From the NCBI GenBank assembly GCA_022606135.1, contig JABYQN010000010.1, positions 620,001-684,000 of the forward strand: DNA of 64,000 nt, read 5' to 3'. Every line of letters starts with the position of its first letter. Position 1 is the stretch's first letter. A model generated the notes under the pieces. It was not told the DNA's origin. It did not search any database and saw nothing but the letters and a program-made list of their open reading frames with translations. Positions 33,422 through 44,433 of this stretch are shown here, piece by piece. The stretch is from Fomes fomentarius (lineage: Eukaryota; Basidiomycota; Agaricomycetes; Polyporales; Polyporaceae). The translations under genes were made by a program, and so were the position numbers.

Positions 33422-34732
33422 GTGGAGTCAGCCTTGGAGAATACAAACAACATCATCGCGCTTATACGTATACCTGGTCAAACAGCTAAACTCGGTTCCC
33501 CACATGCCCCTCATTGGCAGTCCGCATTCGTCGATAGCCTGATGCTCGTCCCGATATCGAGGACGTCTCACCGCCTGCGAGAAGTGACCCTAGCCGATCC
33601 CATGCTCTGGACTCACGGGTATGCAATGGGGCGCGAGTCCACTTTTGCCTATTTTCTTTCTCGCAGCCAAGGGGTCCCCCTCACTGTCCTGTTGACCGAG
33701 AAGACTTGGGATTTATGTGCAAGGTCCTTCGGACGGTTCGACAAGCGAACTTCTTTCGAGTACGTACGAGAGCTGCATCTGTGCGAGATCGCCCAAGATG
33801 AGTTCATTGAAATGTATTGCCTTTCCTGCAGCTCCCGTGGCCAATGTTGGGACATCTGATAGTCGCCACCCACTCAAAGTTGATGAATCCCCCCGCTATG
33901 GGCACTACTGCGGGTAGAAAATATACGCCGTTTGCGCTATCTCCACCTGAGTTTTGTCTTCACTGACACGCCTCTCGGTGTCTAACGTCATGGTTCGGAG
34001 CGACTGTCGCCTGTGCCTCGTCGCGTTCATCCTATCGTGCCCGATGCTCGAAAGCATCACCTCACCGCCATGGATGTTTTTGTGTCTGAGGACCCTGCAC
34101 CTGCCACGCACCCCCGTTTGCGGCGTGACATTACCCGCGCTCCTAGCAATCAAGAAATGGTCCGCCCACTCCGTCACCGCGATCGGCCCAAGACGACAGT
34201 TCGCATCGCAGGCCACCCGCGCGACCTGTACGCTGAACTCACTCGCGTCGCCTCCCTCTCGAGCGTGAGCGTGCGGCACGTCTGGCTAGTGGACATCTTG
34301 CAGATCGATATCGAATGCGGGGTGGTGTCCGCCGTGCTCGCGGCCGCGCCTGCAATTGAAACGGTCACGATTGTGGTTGTCCAAACGAGCTTTCCCAAGG
34401 AGTGGGCCTCTGACAGCTTCAAGCTAGTCTACTTCCCAAGCAGTCACAGCGGCTCCCGGGGGCTTTGCTGGTCTATGGATACGGTGATTATGACGCGGCG
34501 TGCAAGCAGTGGGGCTTATCCATGTTATCAACGGGGCTCGAGCCTAATGCAAATCGTACCCCTACGAAGCTGTCGCTCGCAGTGCTCATGTCTTCGGGGT
34601 GGACGAGCGCGAGAGCACTGCGGCTGTGGTCCGGGTAGAGCGCGTCGAAACCCTCCCTACGATTCCTATCCCTAGGTACTGTTATGAGCCTGCCAGCGGC
34701 GTTCGGAGGGAGGTTCCAGCCACCCTCTGGTG
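33422..34732 (+). pseudogene. F-box/leucine-rich-like remnant F
   Basis: The segment matches paralogs A and C but is broken several times. It starts near the end of the F-box (ISRTSHRLREVTLADPMLW, then FLSRSQGVPLTVLL). It loses frame after about 33830 and resumes in other frames (HVWLVDILQID, then AIETVTIVV). The C-terminal PIPRYCYEPASG and a final Leu-Trp before TGA at about 34730 correspond to the end of the intact genes. The F-box itself and the upstream exons are missing. It lies head-to-tail with intact gene C, which suggests a tandem duplicate that decayed. Confidence 0.75.
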
Positions 34733-35095
34733 ATGTTTCGTTGGCTGCTATCGATAGTTGTTTATCTGGGAGTGGGTATGCTGAGGTTCCCTAATTACAC
34801 AACAGGCCTAGGGACATACGCCTGCATCATGTGGACGGTTAGACTGGCTGTAATCGGAAGGACTCCCTGTGCTCAGGCTTCAGTGCGCCAGTGATTACGG
34901 CTCTCAGATACAAGTCTGTCACAGTCTGATAGTAAATGAACTGCCATGATTAACGTTCGACTGTACTATATGGTCTCTACACCGTGTTACACGCTGAGTA
35001 ACTAATCACTTGCCAAGATGTGCCTCCCACGCGACGGTGGACTGCGCGTCTTGCCTTTCACCCTCATCATCGACCCCACCTTCAAGAAGTCCATT
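34733..35095. other. Upstream region of F-box gene C
   Basis: No gene is supported. An in-frame ATG at 35018 could extend gene C by 26 residues, but the paralogs have short first exons, so 35096 is preferred. Confidence 0.4.
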
Positions 35096-36988
35096 ATGCA
35101 GGACGAAACAATCAAACAAATACGAGAACATGCGAATGCTCTGCTGCGGAAGATCGAGGATCAGGCCTCTTTTATGCCGTCCGTTTTGATAACCCAGCTG
35201 CTCTACTCAACTACGACGCTGACTTGTCGTTCATCTTCAGGGATGAAATGGTTAGTTTTCGATCATTTCGCGTTTCAATGGGATGAGATTCGCTCACCAT
35301 GACTCCAGATTGGAGAGTTACAGCAAACGTTGAGCAGATCTGCCAACGTCCTTTCCCAAACGCAAAACGCGCGCAGGCCACTGCTGCAACTACCAGCGGA
35401 GACGCTGAACCATATCATCTCCTTGATCCCGAATCCGATATGGCGCAGCAATCTGAGTATGGTCACCCTCAAACCGTACTGGCACTCGCAGGCCACGGAT
35501 ATCCTTACGCTGGTTCCGATGTCGCAGACATGTCGTCGATTGCGCGAAATCATACTCGGCAATCCGTTGTTGTGGAGACATGGCTATACGCAAGGCCGTT
35601 CCTCAACGATACCAGTCTTCCTTTCGCGCAGCGGTCGGGTGCCTCTAACCCTCTTCTTGTCCGAGGGCGACGCGGTACCCACTCTTTCGCTCCTTCGTCT
35701 TACTGCCGAAATCTCTCGCGTTCAGGAGCTGCACCTCTATGGGCTACAGCCGGAGACGTCATTCCGTATCACTGCGAATCTGCATATGGTTTGGCCAGAA
35801 CTAGAATATCTCTCTATTTCTCCCAAATACCACCCACAACTCGATTTAGGTTACTTCCGCCAGGAGAGATTGCCCAACCTGCGCTACCTTCACTTGAGGA
35901 GCTTATGGATGCTTCCCTCAACCGGGTTCTCGACTTTGACCCATCTCAGCCTATCAAGCATTGCGAACGAGGGCTACCATGCACCGCTGGTCTCATTCCT
36001 TTCAGCTTGCCCCAACATCATCAGCGTCATGCTCGAGAACTTGAATCGGGATGTTCCACCACCGCTGCCTTCGTATCCAAATATTCTACCCCGACTGCAA
36101 CGAGCCCTTCTATACAACATGAACGACTCCGCGCGAGATTTCTTCTACCCCCTCTTCGCGCTGCACGACCGCAGTGACTTCGCGCTGCAACTTCTGTGGC
36201 CCGAGCCATCCAACAGGACATTCTCCTTGGAGGACGTCATCCCTCGGCGTGCACAAGGAGGGGTATCCCTACTCGCAATTGGTAGACACCCTCCACGCGA
36301 GGATCTCATGAGCCGTCACTGGTGGCACAAATTCTTTCCCTCTCTAACGGCCGTTGGCCGGACGACCACCGTCCGCGTCGCAGGCAGTGGGTTCATCTTC
36401 TCCGAGATACGTCGCATCCTCACCTCAGCTGGTAATGACGCTTTGGCGGACGTCCGAGAGCTTTGGCTCATGAACATGGAGGAGTTGACGGACAATGAGG
36501 GCGACGTGCTCCCGCTGGCGTTCGCTAGCCTTCCTGCACTTCGAACAGCAACGATCGTTGTCGACCGTTCGTCTTACCCTGACGCCGTTCCAACGCTGCG
36601 GATGCTACCCAGGATATCTCAGAGACCACCCATGGATTCCGTCCGGTTGGAGACCCTCTGCCTTGTGCACGGATTCAGTGACTATCGTCCTGCGACCTCT
36701 GCCACCGAGTTGGGGACTATGTACTATACCGCCAAACCTGCGCAGGCGAAGCTGGATCTATCTCAGATGCTGATAGAACTGGAGTCGGGCGAGTACGATT
36801 TACCGGAGACGCTGTGCTTGCAGACGCCGGAGCAATTACCGGTGGATGAAGGCCAGCTGGGCACCCTTCGGGAGCTCTTCAGGGGGGAAGTTCGCGTGGA
36901 GTGCATCGACGCCCTCCCCAAATTGCCGCTCCCCGGCTACTGTGTCGAACCAGCGGCGGGTTTCCAATTCCCGGCGTCGATGTGGTGA
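35096..36988 (+). CDS. F-box/leucine-rich-like protein C
   Basis: Exons 35096-35178, a 10-nt microexon 35241-35250 (GGATGAAATG) and 35309-36988 give 590 residues. The F-box reads RPLLQLPAETLNHIISLIPN, then the family signature MSQTCRRLREIILGNPLLWRHGY. The C-terminal region has repeated leucine-rich units (PNLRYLHLRSLW, then STLTHLSLSSI and CPNIISVMLENLN) and ends FPASMW. I infer a substrate receptor of an SCF ubiquitin ligase. The first intron uses GTCCGT as donor, the same hexamer used as the second donor in gene A. It is the best-preserved member of the A/C/F subgroup. Confidence 0.87.
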
Positions 36989-37575
36989 ATTGGCTATGCT
37001 GTGCCTCGAAGCTGACCCCTTGTATGTGGGTTTCGATTTCACTTGGAATACGGGAGGCTTAAAGGAGCTTGTTTTAGATCATTGTTGTTGGTAGAGAACC
37101 ACTCAGTTATTATCTGCGCTACATAGTCTTGTGCCGTCATGCTCTATCCATGGGGGCGCTAGGCCCGCATTATATGTATTTGTAAACCTGCTTTTAGACT
37201 TTCTGCCACCGTTCAAGATGTGAACCGACTCGGAGTACATCCCGCTCATGAACGAGCGTAGTAGGCTGCGTGGCCGCAAGTATGGTAAGTAGTTGGAGAT
37301 AGTGGAACTTGTTGTCACATCCCTCAGGGTTCCCGTTCGGTCTCTCGAACCTGCGCGCTACACCAAGGAATCACCGACCAAAGCCATGGAGTTCTCGATT
37401 ATTGAAGGACGGAGAAGTCCATGTAGTATTTCCTCGTATATACATCTCCGTTGTTCATAACTCCTGATTCAAACCCATCGGTAAGCTGTTACTATGTACT
37501 ATTCAATAATCTATTGGTGAAGTCACGATTTGACAGACTTACGAGGAAACTCGGTGGGCTAGGGCTTTTGCTGGC
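36989..37575. other. Intergenic region between convergent F-box genes C and D
   Basis: No gene is supported. The region contains the 3' flanks of both convergent genes. Confidence 0.4.
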
Positions 37576-39432
37576 TCAACGGAGATGCGACGTCGTCCAA
37601 GTACAGCTCCCGCCTGGACCGTCGTCTGGGCTCACACAACATTCAGGTAGTGGCATGCGCGGAGCCTCCGCGATCTGTTCCACCCATACATATGGGAAAT
37701 AATCTCCCAGCCGCGCTACCTCGGACGGGTCGGTCTCAAAGTGAGGGGTCATCTGAAGGACGAGCTCCTCGAAGTAGCAGTACATGCCCGACGCAAGCTG
37801 CTCCAACATCAAACCCAGCTTGAGCATCTGTCGTTCTTGTTTGGCCGCGTAGATATCCAGCCTGCGTCGATTGGGTGCGATGCATTGGACGAGACGCAGC
37901 GTCTTGAGATGAGAGAAGTCAAACGAGGAGCTCCCCGCGACGATCGGGAGGGGGGACAGGTCCGGGGCATGGGCGCGGCTATCGATCGTGACGAGCACGA
38001 CGGTATGCACGTTGGGCAGCGCATTGAACACGGCGCCGGCATTGACACAACACTGCGTCAGCCAATCTGTCTGTGCCACGAAGGCTGCCGATATCCAGAG
38101 CTCGCGGACGGTCCGCAGCGCGGACAGGTTGGCGGTGAGGATCCGCTCGAACCACACGGCAGGCTCGCTGTAGTGCGACGTTTGCGCAAACTTCTTGAAG
38201 GACAGTCTGATCGCGCGTTTCGCAGTCGTGGCCGTGAGTGTGAATTGGTGTGATTCCCCGTTCGCAGGGACGACGGAAAGCTCGATCATGTGGATTGGAT
38301 TGTACCATTTCGAGAGGAGGGTGTCGAAGTCTGTGGATGGGTAGTCGTCGGGAGAGTCGGAGTCGTGGATGACCTGTAGCGCGGAGTTGATCGCGCCGCA
38401 CCTGGTCGTGTTGAGGAAGAATCGGAAGAGCTTGTACTTCAAGTTCCGGAAGTACACTCGTCGTAACCGGGAGAGCTTTGGCGGGTGGGGTATGTCTGGT
38501 AAAGGGTGGTTCTCCAATCCAGGCAGTTCTAATGATGACAGCACGATGTTTTCTAGCAAGGGGGAGGCCGCCATGAGGGCAGCGACCCTCTCATGCAGCC
38601 GTGTAACTCGGATATCGCATAGGACAAGATGTGTCAGCACTAAGCCCTGGTTCGGTCTCGCTCGGAATGCTATCCCCCTCATCGTGAGGTGTCGAAGGCG
38701 CGGAAAGCGCTTCCCCATAAGTTCGATTCTCTGATCCTGCCAGCGTGGATGGTGAACCTTCGCGGTGCAGAACGTTAATGATTCCAAATTTGGAAGTTCG
38801 CACTTCCTAAGGGACGAGAAGAGCGGCTCTACGTAGCCGTAGTCGACATCCAGGACATGCAGCTCGCGGAGTCGAGGAGCAACGCGTGTGTGGTGTTCTT
38901 GAGTAGTTTGGTAGGCAACCCCTGTCCCGAATCCCTTGACGATCGCGGTGAGAGATTCACCCTTGCTCTCGGAGAGAAGCAGAGGCACGCAAGTTTCATC
39001 CCGTGAGGACAGATGAGCCCACCAACTTGAGTGGGAGAGCGCGATGGTACGCAAGCGTCGACATGTTCTCGACAAGGGTACGAGGAGGGTGCTGTCTTCT
39101 AATGCAGGGTAGTAGAATGGCTCTAATTTCCACGCTCTCCAGTCCGAAAGCACGGGCACCTCTCGGACGATTTCGAAGAGGATCTCCGTGGGTATGGAGA
39201 AAAGAGGCTGACGCAAGTTGAGCGCGCCACGCAACATTGAATTGACCTCCCACAGAGTCTTCTGTAACCACACCATCTGGAGTATACGGGACTTAGTTGC
39301 AACGACCACTCAACCTTTCGGACAGGACGTGTCACCGACGCTTTCTTCGCTACAGGTCGTCCTGAGTTCGTCGGCCTCTTCTTGAACTGCTTGTATGAGC
39401 TTCTTCGCAATCTGCACGCATTTCAGCGACAT
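37576..39432 (-). CDS. F-box/leucine-rich-like protein D
   Basis: Two minus-strand exons, 39432-39340 and 39276-37576, give 597 residues. The F-box is QPLFSIPTEILFEIVREVPV, followed by LSRTCRRLRTIALSHSSWW. Leucine-rich repeats follow (FPRLRHLTMRGI, then SPLLENIVLSSLELPG). It ends DDGPGGSCTWT plus a short tail, nearly the same as gene E (DEGPGGSCTWT), so D and E form one subgroup. Unlike A, B, C and E, its first intron is gone. Where the paralogs have about 50-70 nt, here only 12 in-frame nt (GACGACCTGTAG, still ending like an acceptor) separate the old exon 1 from the 10-nt unit CGAAGAAAGC. The second intron (39277-39339) is retained. Confidence 0.87.
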
Positions 39433-39994
39433 TGCTGGATGTTTATAGTCAGGTCGACGAGGATTTGCTGATAGGTTGGTTGGAGAAGCGTTATGAGTGA
39501 GATTTTCTATCGATGGAAGGGGATGTTCTTGTGCTCAGTACAAAGTCATTAGTCAACTTAGGGGTTGGATGCTAGCGCTCAGGCGTCAACAAGCGCCTGC
39601 CGGGTCCCGGTCCGCATCCCAAAGTGTGAGGCTCACAACCAGTCCACAACCACGATCAATTCTGTAGACGCATCATCAGAACTAAATCTGAAAAGCGGAA
39701 ACGGGACAGAAGTTGGAACGTGAGTTATGGTCACGGCTCATTATGCGATCCTTTCCCTTGGTGTCGAGACTGCAACAAGTATGTACGCACAACAGTGATT
39801 CGCTGGGGTAACGTCAACATGTTTAGAAGAAATACACAAAATTTTGTTCGGATTCCGTTCCACCCATCTAGCACATACACACTGAGGCCACATGTCGTAC
39901 AAATACATCCAAGTAGAGATCGCGACACAGATGTTACACACTGCAGAAGCGGAAGCGACGATGAGCGGAGAATATAGAGAGAAGACGAGCTTGC
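39433..39994. other. Intergenic region between F-box gene D and the E2 gene
   Basis: No gene is supported. It contains the upstream region of gene D and the 3' flank of the UBE2W-like gene. Confidence 0.4.
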
Positions 39995-40928
39995 TTACTT
40001 GTCGTCTGTGCGTGACAGTGTAGGATATTCGTGAGCTGAGTGATACCGAAGTTCCAGCGACAGTTACTTACCATGGAAGTCCCATCGAGTCTTAGGTGGA
40101 AGATACTGTTAGACAGTGCAAGCTGGTCGAACATGGTGGGATGGCGCACCTTCTTCGGGTTCTCCGGGGCATGTGAGACATATCTGTCATTGTCTGGTGG
40201 ACTATCGGGTACAGTTATACATCGCCATAGCAAGGGTAGGTTAGCGCCACTGACCGTTCCTTCTTCTGCTCATGGCGGTCAACTACAGTCATTTGAAGAT
40301 GAAGGAAAGAAGTGTCTCACCTTGCAGGATGCTAGCATACTTTGGATCGTGACACAGACAGAAATAACACTGAGCACGGGGGACCATTCACTCCCGAGAA
40401 TGGATGCACATATCTGAAACTACAAGCGTCAATAGAGCCCATCGATTTCAGTGGTCAGTCGGTACTTGCATGGCCGTTTGAATAGACATGCTGAGAATGG
40501 CAGCCATTGGACAGCAAATGAGCAAGCATATAGAAGATCGGCATATCACAAGACTCACAGGATGCATCGGGGCCGCGTAGGTATCATCAACAACGAACTG
40601 AACGGCTGGTGCGGATATGGGATAGCTAGGGTCAAAGCGGAACTTGAGCGCGAACTTCTCGCCCTAGTTCGTACACTGGAGTGGGAAAGAAGCTCTAGAG
40701 ATGAAAAGCAGGGTGCGCACCTCATAGACCGTGTTCCCAAGGATCTCAACAGACAAGTACCAGGTAGAGAAGTCGTCCGCGCTCAACAAAACAATGCCTT
40801 GATATTCTCATGTATCCAAGGAGCTCTTACGGAGAGAAAAATAATGCAAACCACTAACCAACTGGTGTGCCTTCTCTCTTGATGTCCGCAAGCTCCTTCT
40901 GCAGTCGTCGCGTTGATACACCCGCCAT
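39995..40928 (-). CDS. UBE2W: Ubiquitin-conjugating enzyme E2 W-like
   Basis: Nine small minus-strand exons join in frame: 40928-40859, 40797-40721, 40663-40559, 40490-40470, 40413-40321, 40265-40255, 40201-40150, 40105-40072 and 40005-39995, giving 157 residues. The product starts MAGVSTRRLQKELADIKREG and has the UBC core with HPHVYSNGHIC (catalytic Cys93). It continues ERPPDNDRYV, NPKK and the C-terminal WDFHDDK. This matches UBE2W, which attaches ubiquitin to protein N-termini. The human protein has 151 residues. The intron at 40414-40469 is GC-AG (GCAAGT donor). Exons 6 and 9 are 11 nt each. No open frame exceeds 35 codons in any exon, so simple ORF finding misses this gene. Confidence 0.9.
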
Positions 40929-42109
40929 CGTAGAGGCGACACTTCTTGGTGGTTGCTTTCGCTTGTTATCGTGTTCTCAAGTCAAGGCGGTACTTGATAC
41001 AAGTTTGTGAGAGTACTGAGATAGAGGTCAAAGTCGGACAAGGTGTGTGACTGGTGTGGATCCTGCAGGCGACTTGCAGTGGCGATCTCAAGGATAGGTA
41101 CAGGCGCCCGGAGGTTCGGAAGGGCGTCTAGTATCTGCATCTCTAGATTCTCTACTATGCGCTTCAGCCTCCTCAACCTGAATCCCGAGCTTTACCACCT
41201 TCAGAATCTGGTAAGTGATCGTCTTTGTTGAAGCATCGACTCATTCCACAAGTTATCTCCGCGCGGTTCTGCACTCCTCCAGGCATGAGATGAAATCATT
41301 CCGAGTCACTGTGCTGAGGCCTAGTAAGTACTTACTAGTCAGTACTAGTCTGAGTACGGGTGAGTAGGCACAGCGGTTCCACAGTGAGATGCTCCAAAGA
41401 CTTGACACGACACAGGTAGGAATTGCTGCTGAGATAAATATCCGCGTCTTTAGTCAATAGTGAACTTCACGGCGTGAGTATCAGGCGATCACGCTTGGGC
41501 TCAGTGAAACTTAACATTGGGGTACGGTCAGCGAATAGCCATTCGAGCCAACTTCCGATGAGGGCAACCCATGTCTGAGTAGTTAACGGGTAAGCGTACC
41601 AGAGGTGTATGGGGTACCAGGACGATAAGTTGCCTTCTACTATGCTTTCCGAAACACGAACTAACCCTGAGTGCCAATCTCCTGACTCGCCCTCCCTGTG
41701 TCCGGGAATGCCGGTATGACCGGCTCTGCTGGACCATACCTCAATACTACGAAAAAGTAGTCTGGCTGTACGACGGCCAGTTGAACCACTAGTACTACGG
41801 ACGGTATACGTTCCTGTGCAATTGTTCAGACTGATACCCCATCGACGTCTTCCGCAGTCATGTACTATTTTAGATCGATTCAGACTCCTCTTGGCAGCGA
41901 ACGGAGCAGAAAAATGACTTCTCCAACTGCCTGACATAGCCGTCGCATGGCGGGGAAAGCTTAGACGCTGCCCAGGTGGCGGCGTGTCTCCTATTATCAC
42001 CCACGATCGCGCCTCATGGCGATGATGGTTGTCTTCCTATCTATGCATGCCCTATTCTATAAGTTGACCATATTGTTCTATCACCCTCTCAAACACAGCG
42101 AACACGAAG
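40929..42109. other. Intergenic region with uncertain open frames
   Basis: A minus-strand frame ending at 40982 (LKRIVENLEMQILDALPNL, then LSDFDLYLSTLTNLYQVPP) reads like the last exon of a real protein, perhaps starting after an AG near 41184. No upstream exons or family could be identified. A 177-codon minus frame at 41467-42000 has poor composition and is probably not coding. Confidence 0.35.
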
Positions 42110-44038
42110 ATGGAAGGACGATTCAGGAGCCCTGCCCTCATGCTGGAGCTCTTGAACTCTTTGGAAAAGGAGCTTGATCTCATCAGGTGGGCACTACATC
42201 ATCTCATTTTGCGACAGAGCTGACATGTAACCAGCGAGCAGACTGTCAGTTGCGTGAATGCTGATACGATCTTACCTCCTACTGACAATTTGTCCTGTAT
42301 ATTGTAGATTCTAGCTATGGAAACTCAGCTATGGCAGTCCATGGCATTGCTCCGGAGCGCCACCAACATGCACAGGCCGCTCTGCTCCCTGCCTGTGGAA
42401 ATACTAACCCAAATCATCGACCACATACCAAAGTCGACAAAAACCGATACCGATTGGTCGCTCGAGCCATTTTGGTACCCAGGCTTCCAGGATAGCTCCT
42501 TAGTGCTGCCTTTGTCGAGGACATGTCGTCGCCTTCGTCATATTTCCCTTTCTCGTTCAGAGTGGTGGCAACACATCACCTCGTCCGACGATGGCTCCAT
42601 CCCGGCTCTTATTGCTCGTAGTCAAGAACATCCACTAAACGTCGTCATCAAGGACCATTCGGCACCGACGATCTGCCTCCGTGTGCTATACGCGTCCATA
42701 ACGCCAAGGATTCACGGACTCCACTTCCTTTGCACGGATTACGCCCGGCTGAAGTCGTTTAAATCCTTCCTCCATCTCATTCACCCCGAGCTGAAATCGT
42801 TTACATGCTGTGCCATCAACCCTAGCGATCAGATCTGGCAAAGACGGCGACTAGCCATCAACCACGACCAATTTCCACAGCTCCGTCATCTCGTACTCAA
42901 GGGGGTCATCGGCCGCGTCACCAGCCCACTCCCCACACTCACTCATCTCATCCTCTCCCAAGTCAGCCATCCGGGTCTGCATGTCCGGGTGGCAAGACTG
43001 CTACGCTACTGTCCCAACCTCGAGAACCTCGTCCTCTCACGACTCTTCCAAGGAGATACCGGGGGCGACGATGTGCCGCAGCCCCTTCTTCCACGCCTGC
43101 GCCGCGTCGTCCTGCACGACCTCGTCAGCAGAAGTCTGCGGTTTTACCTGTCCCTGACTGCGCTCAGCAGTGGGGAAGTTGGGCTCCAGATCCTCAATGT
43201 CGCCGCGAACTACGGAGCGTTCTCGTTCGAACCCATCCTCTCAGAACGCCTGTCGGAGGACCCTGTCATGTTGGGAATAGGGATCTGTCTCGCCGCGGAC
43301 AGTCTAAGCGAACACACCGTCGTGTCCATCACCCTCGCCACCCCCGTCAGCGCGCTCCGGATCGCGTCGACGCCCGAGCTCATCGAGATGTCGCAGTACC
43401 GTGAGGCAGGGTTGTGGGTTGAGCGCATCTTGTCTGAGCGAGAGAAACTCAGGAGCGTACAGGAGGTGTGGCTCGTCGATGGCTCCCCGGAGTTCAGAGG
43501 GTCTGGGCAGATCTTCGAGTCTGGCAAACACGTTCGTGCTGTGATAAGCGCACTTCCTGCCCTGGAGACCGCGGTACTGTTGGCTGTGGCGGACCACGGG
43601 GAAGGCAGAATTCGGGTTCCCGAGCTGTCAAGTTGCCTTCCCAACGTCGTCGACGACCCGTCGTTTGACTCCCAACATCTCAAAACTCTCCGCCTCGTAT
43701 GCTGCGATACGGCTGCGATCGGGATCCAAGGGGATGATTGGGACACCGCGGGAGTTGCGATGGATGCGAGTATGCCCGGGTCGATGAAAACATTGGATCT
43801 TTCGCGGTTGCTGGAGGAGCTTGCGTCCAGCGCGTACTGCTACCTTGAGAACTTGGTCATACAAAGTACGAGTAGCTTCTGTGTGTCTGAGGAGGAGCAC
43901 AGGCAGCTACGAGAGTACTTTTCTACGGTGTCGATCGAGAGGATCATCGAGCCGCCACGAATGCCTCTTCCTCAGTGCTGTGTAGAGCTTGATGAAGGGC
44001 CTGGAGGGAGTTGTACATGGACGAGGCCATTATGCTAA
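42110..44038 (+). CDS. F-box/leucine-rich-like protein E
   Basis: Exons 42110-42186, a 10-nt microexon 42235-42244 (CGAGCAGACT) and 42308-44038 give 605 residues. The F-box is RPLCSLPVEILTQIIDHIPK, followed by LSRTCRRLRHISLSRSEWW. The C-terminal part has leucine-rich units (PQLRHLVLKGVI, then CPNLENLVLSRL) and ends DEGPGGSCTWT plus a short tail, like gene D. Introns are 48 and 63 nt with normal GT-AG ends. I infer a substrate receptor of an SCF ligase, with the leucine-rich part as the variable recognition surface. Confidence 0.88.
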
Positions 44039-44433
44039 CGCGACAATGTATACTCGCCTTGCGACTCTTCAGGGCGATTTCCGAGTGGACCAATCCTCGG
44101 CCTTGATAATAGACAGCTTGTGCGACACTATCCCAATCTCCAGGGTTTCCTACTCTGTTCACTACATTACTGGATTTTTCCAGAGTACACCAGACGGATC
44201 CCACATACAGCACTGGACTCTTATCCCAATCGTCGTCAAGAATGCGCATGCTGTCATTAGGATATCGGACACAGTGACATGGAGAAAGGAAAACATTGTC
44301 GTCAGATCACAATACACGAATGCGAGGCTTGAGTCATGAATAAGAATACATGCAGTGAACGCAAACGAGACTCAGAGATCGAAGCGGCAAGAACAAACTA
44401 ACAGCAAGACGGTCTGCGGCGTAGCATGAGAAC
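44039..44433. other. Intergenic region between convergent F-box gene E and TOP2
   Basis: 3' flanks of two convergent genes. No gene is supported. Confidence 0.4.

Noticed and set aside
41467..42000. 177-codon minus-strand ORF as a gene
   Set aside because: Composition is irregular, no flanking exons or promoter fit, and it lies in otherwise non-coding sequence.
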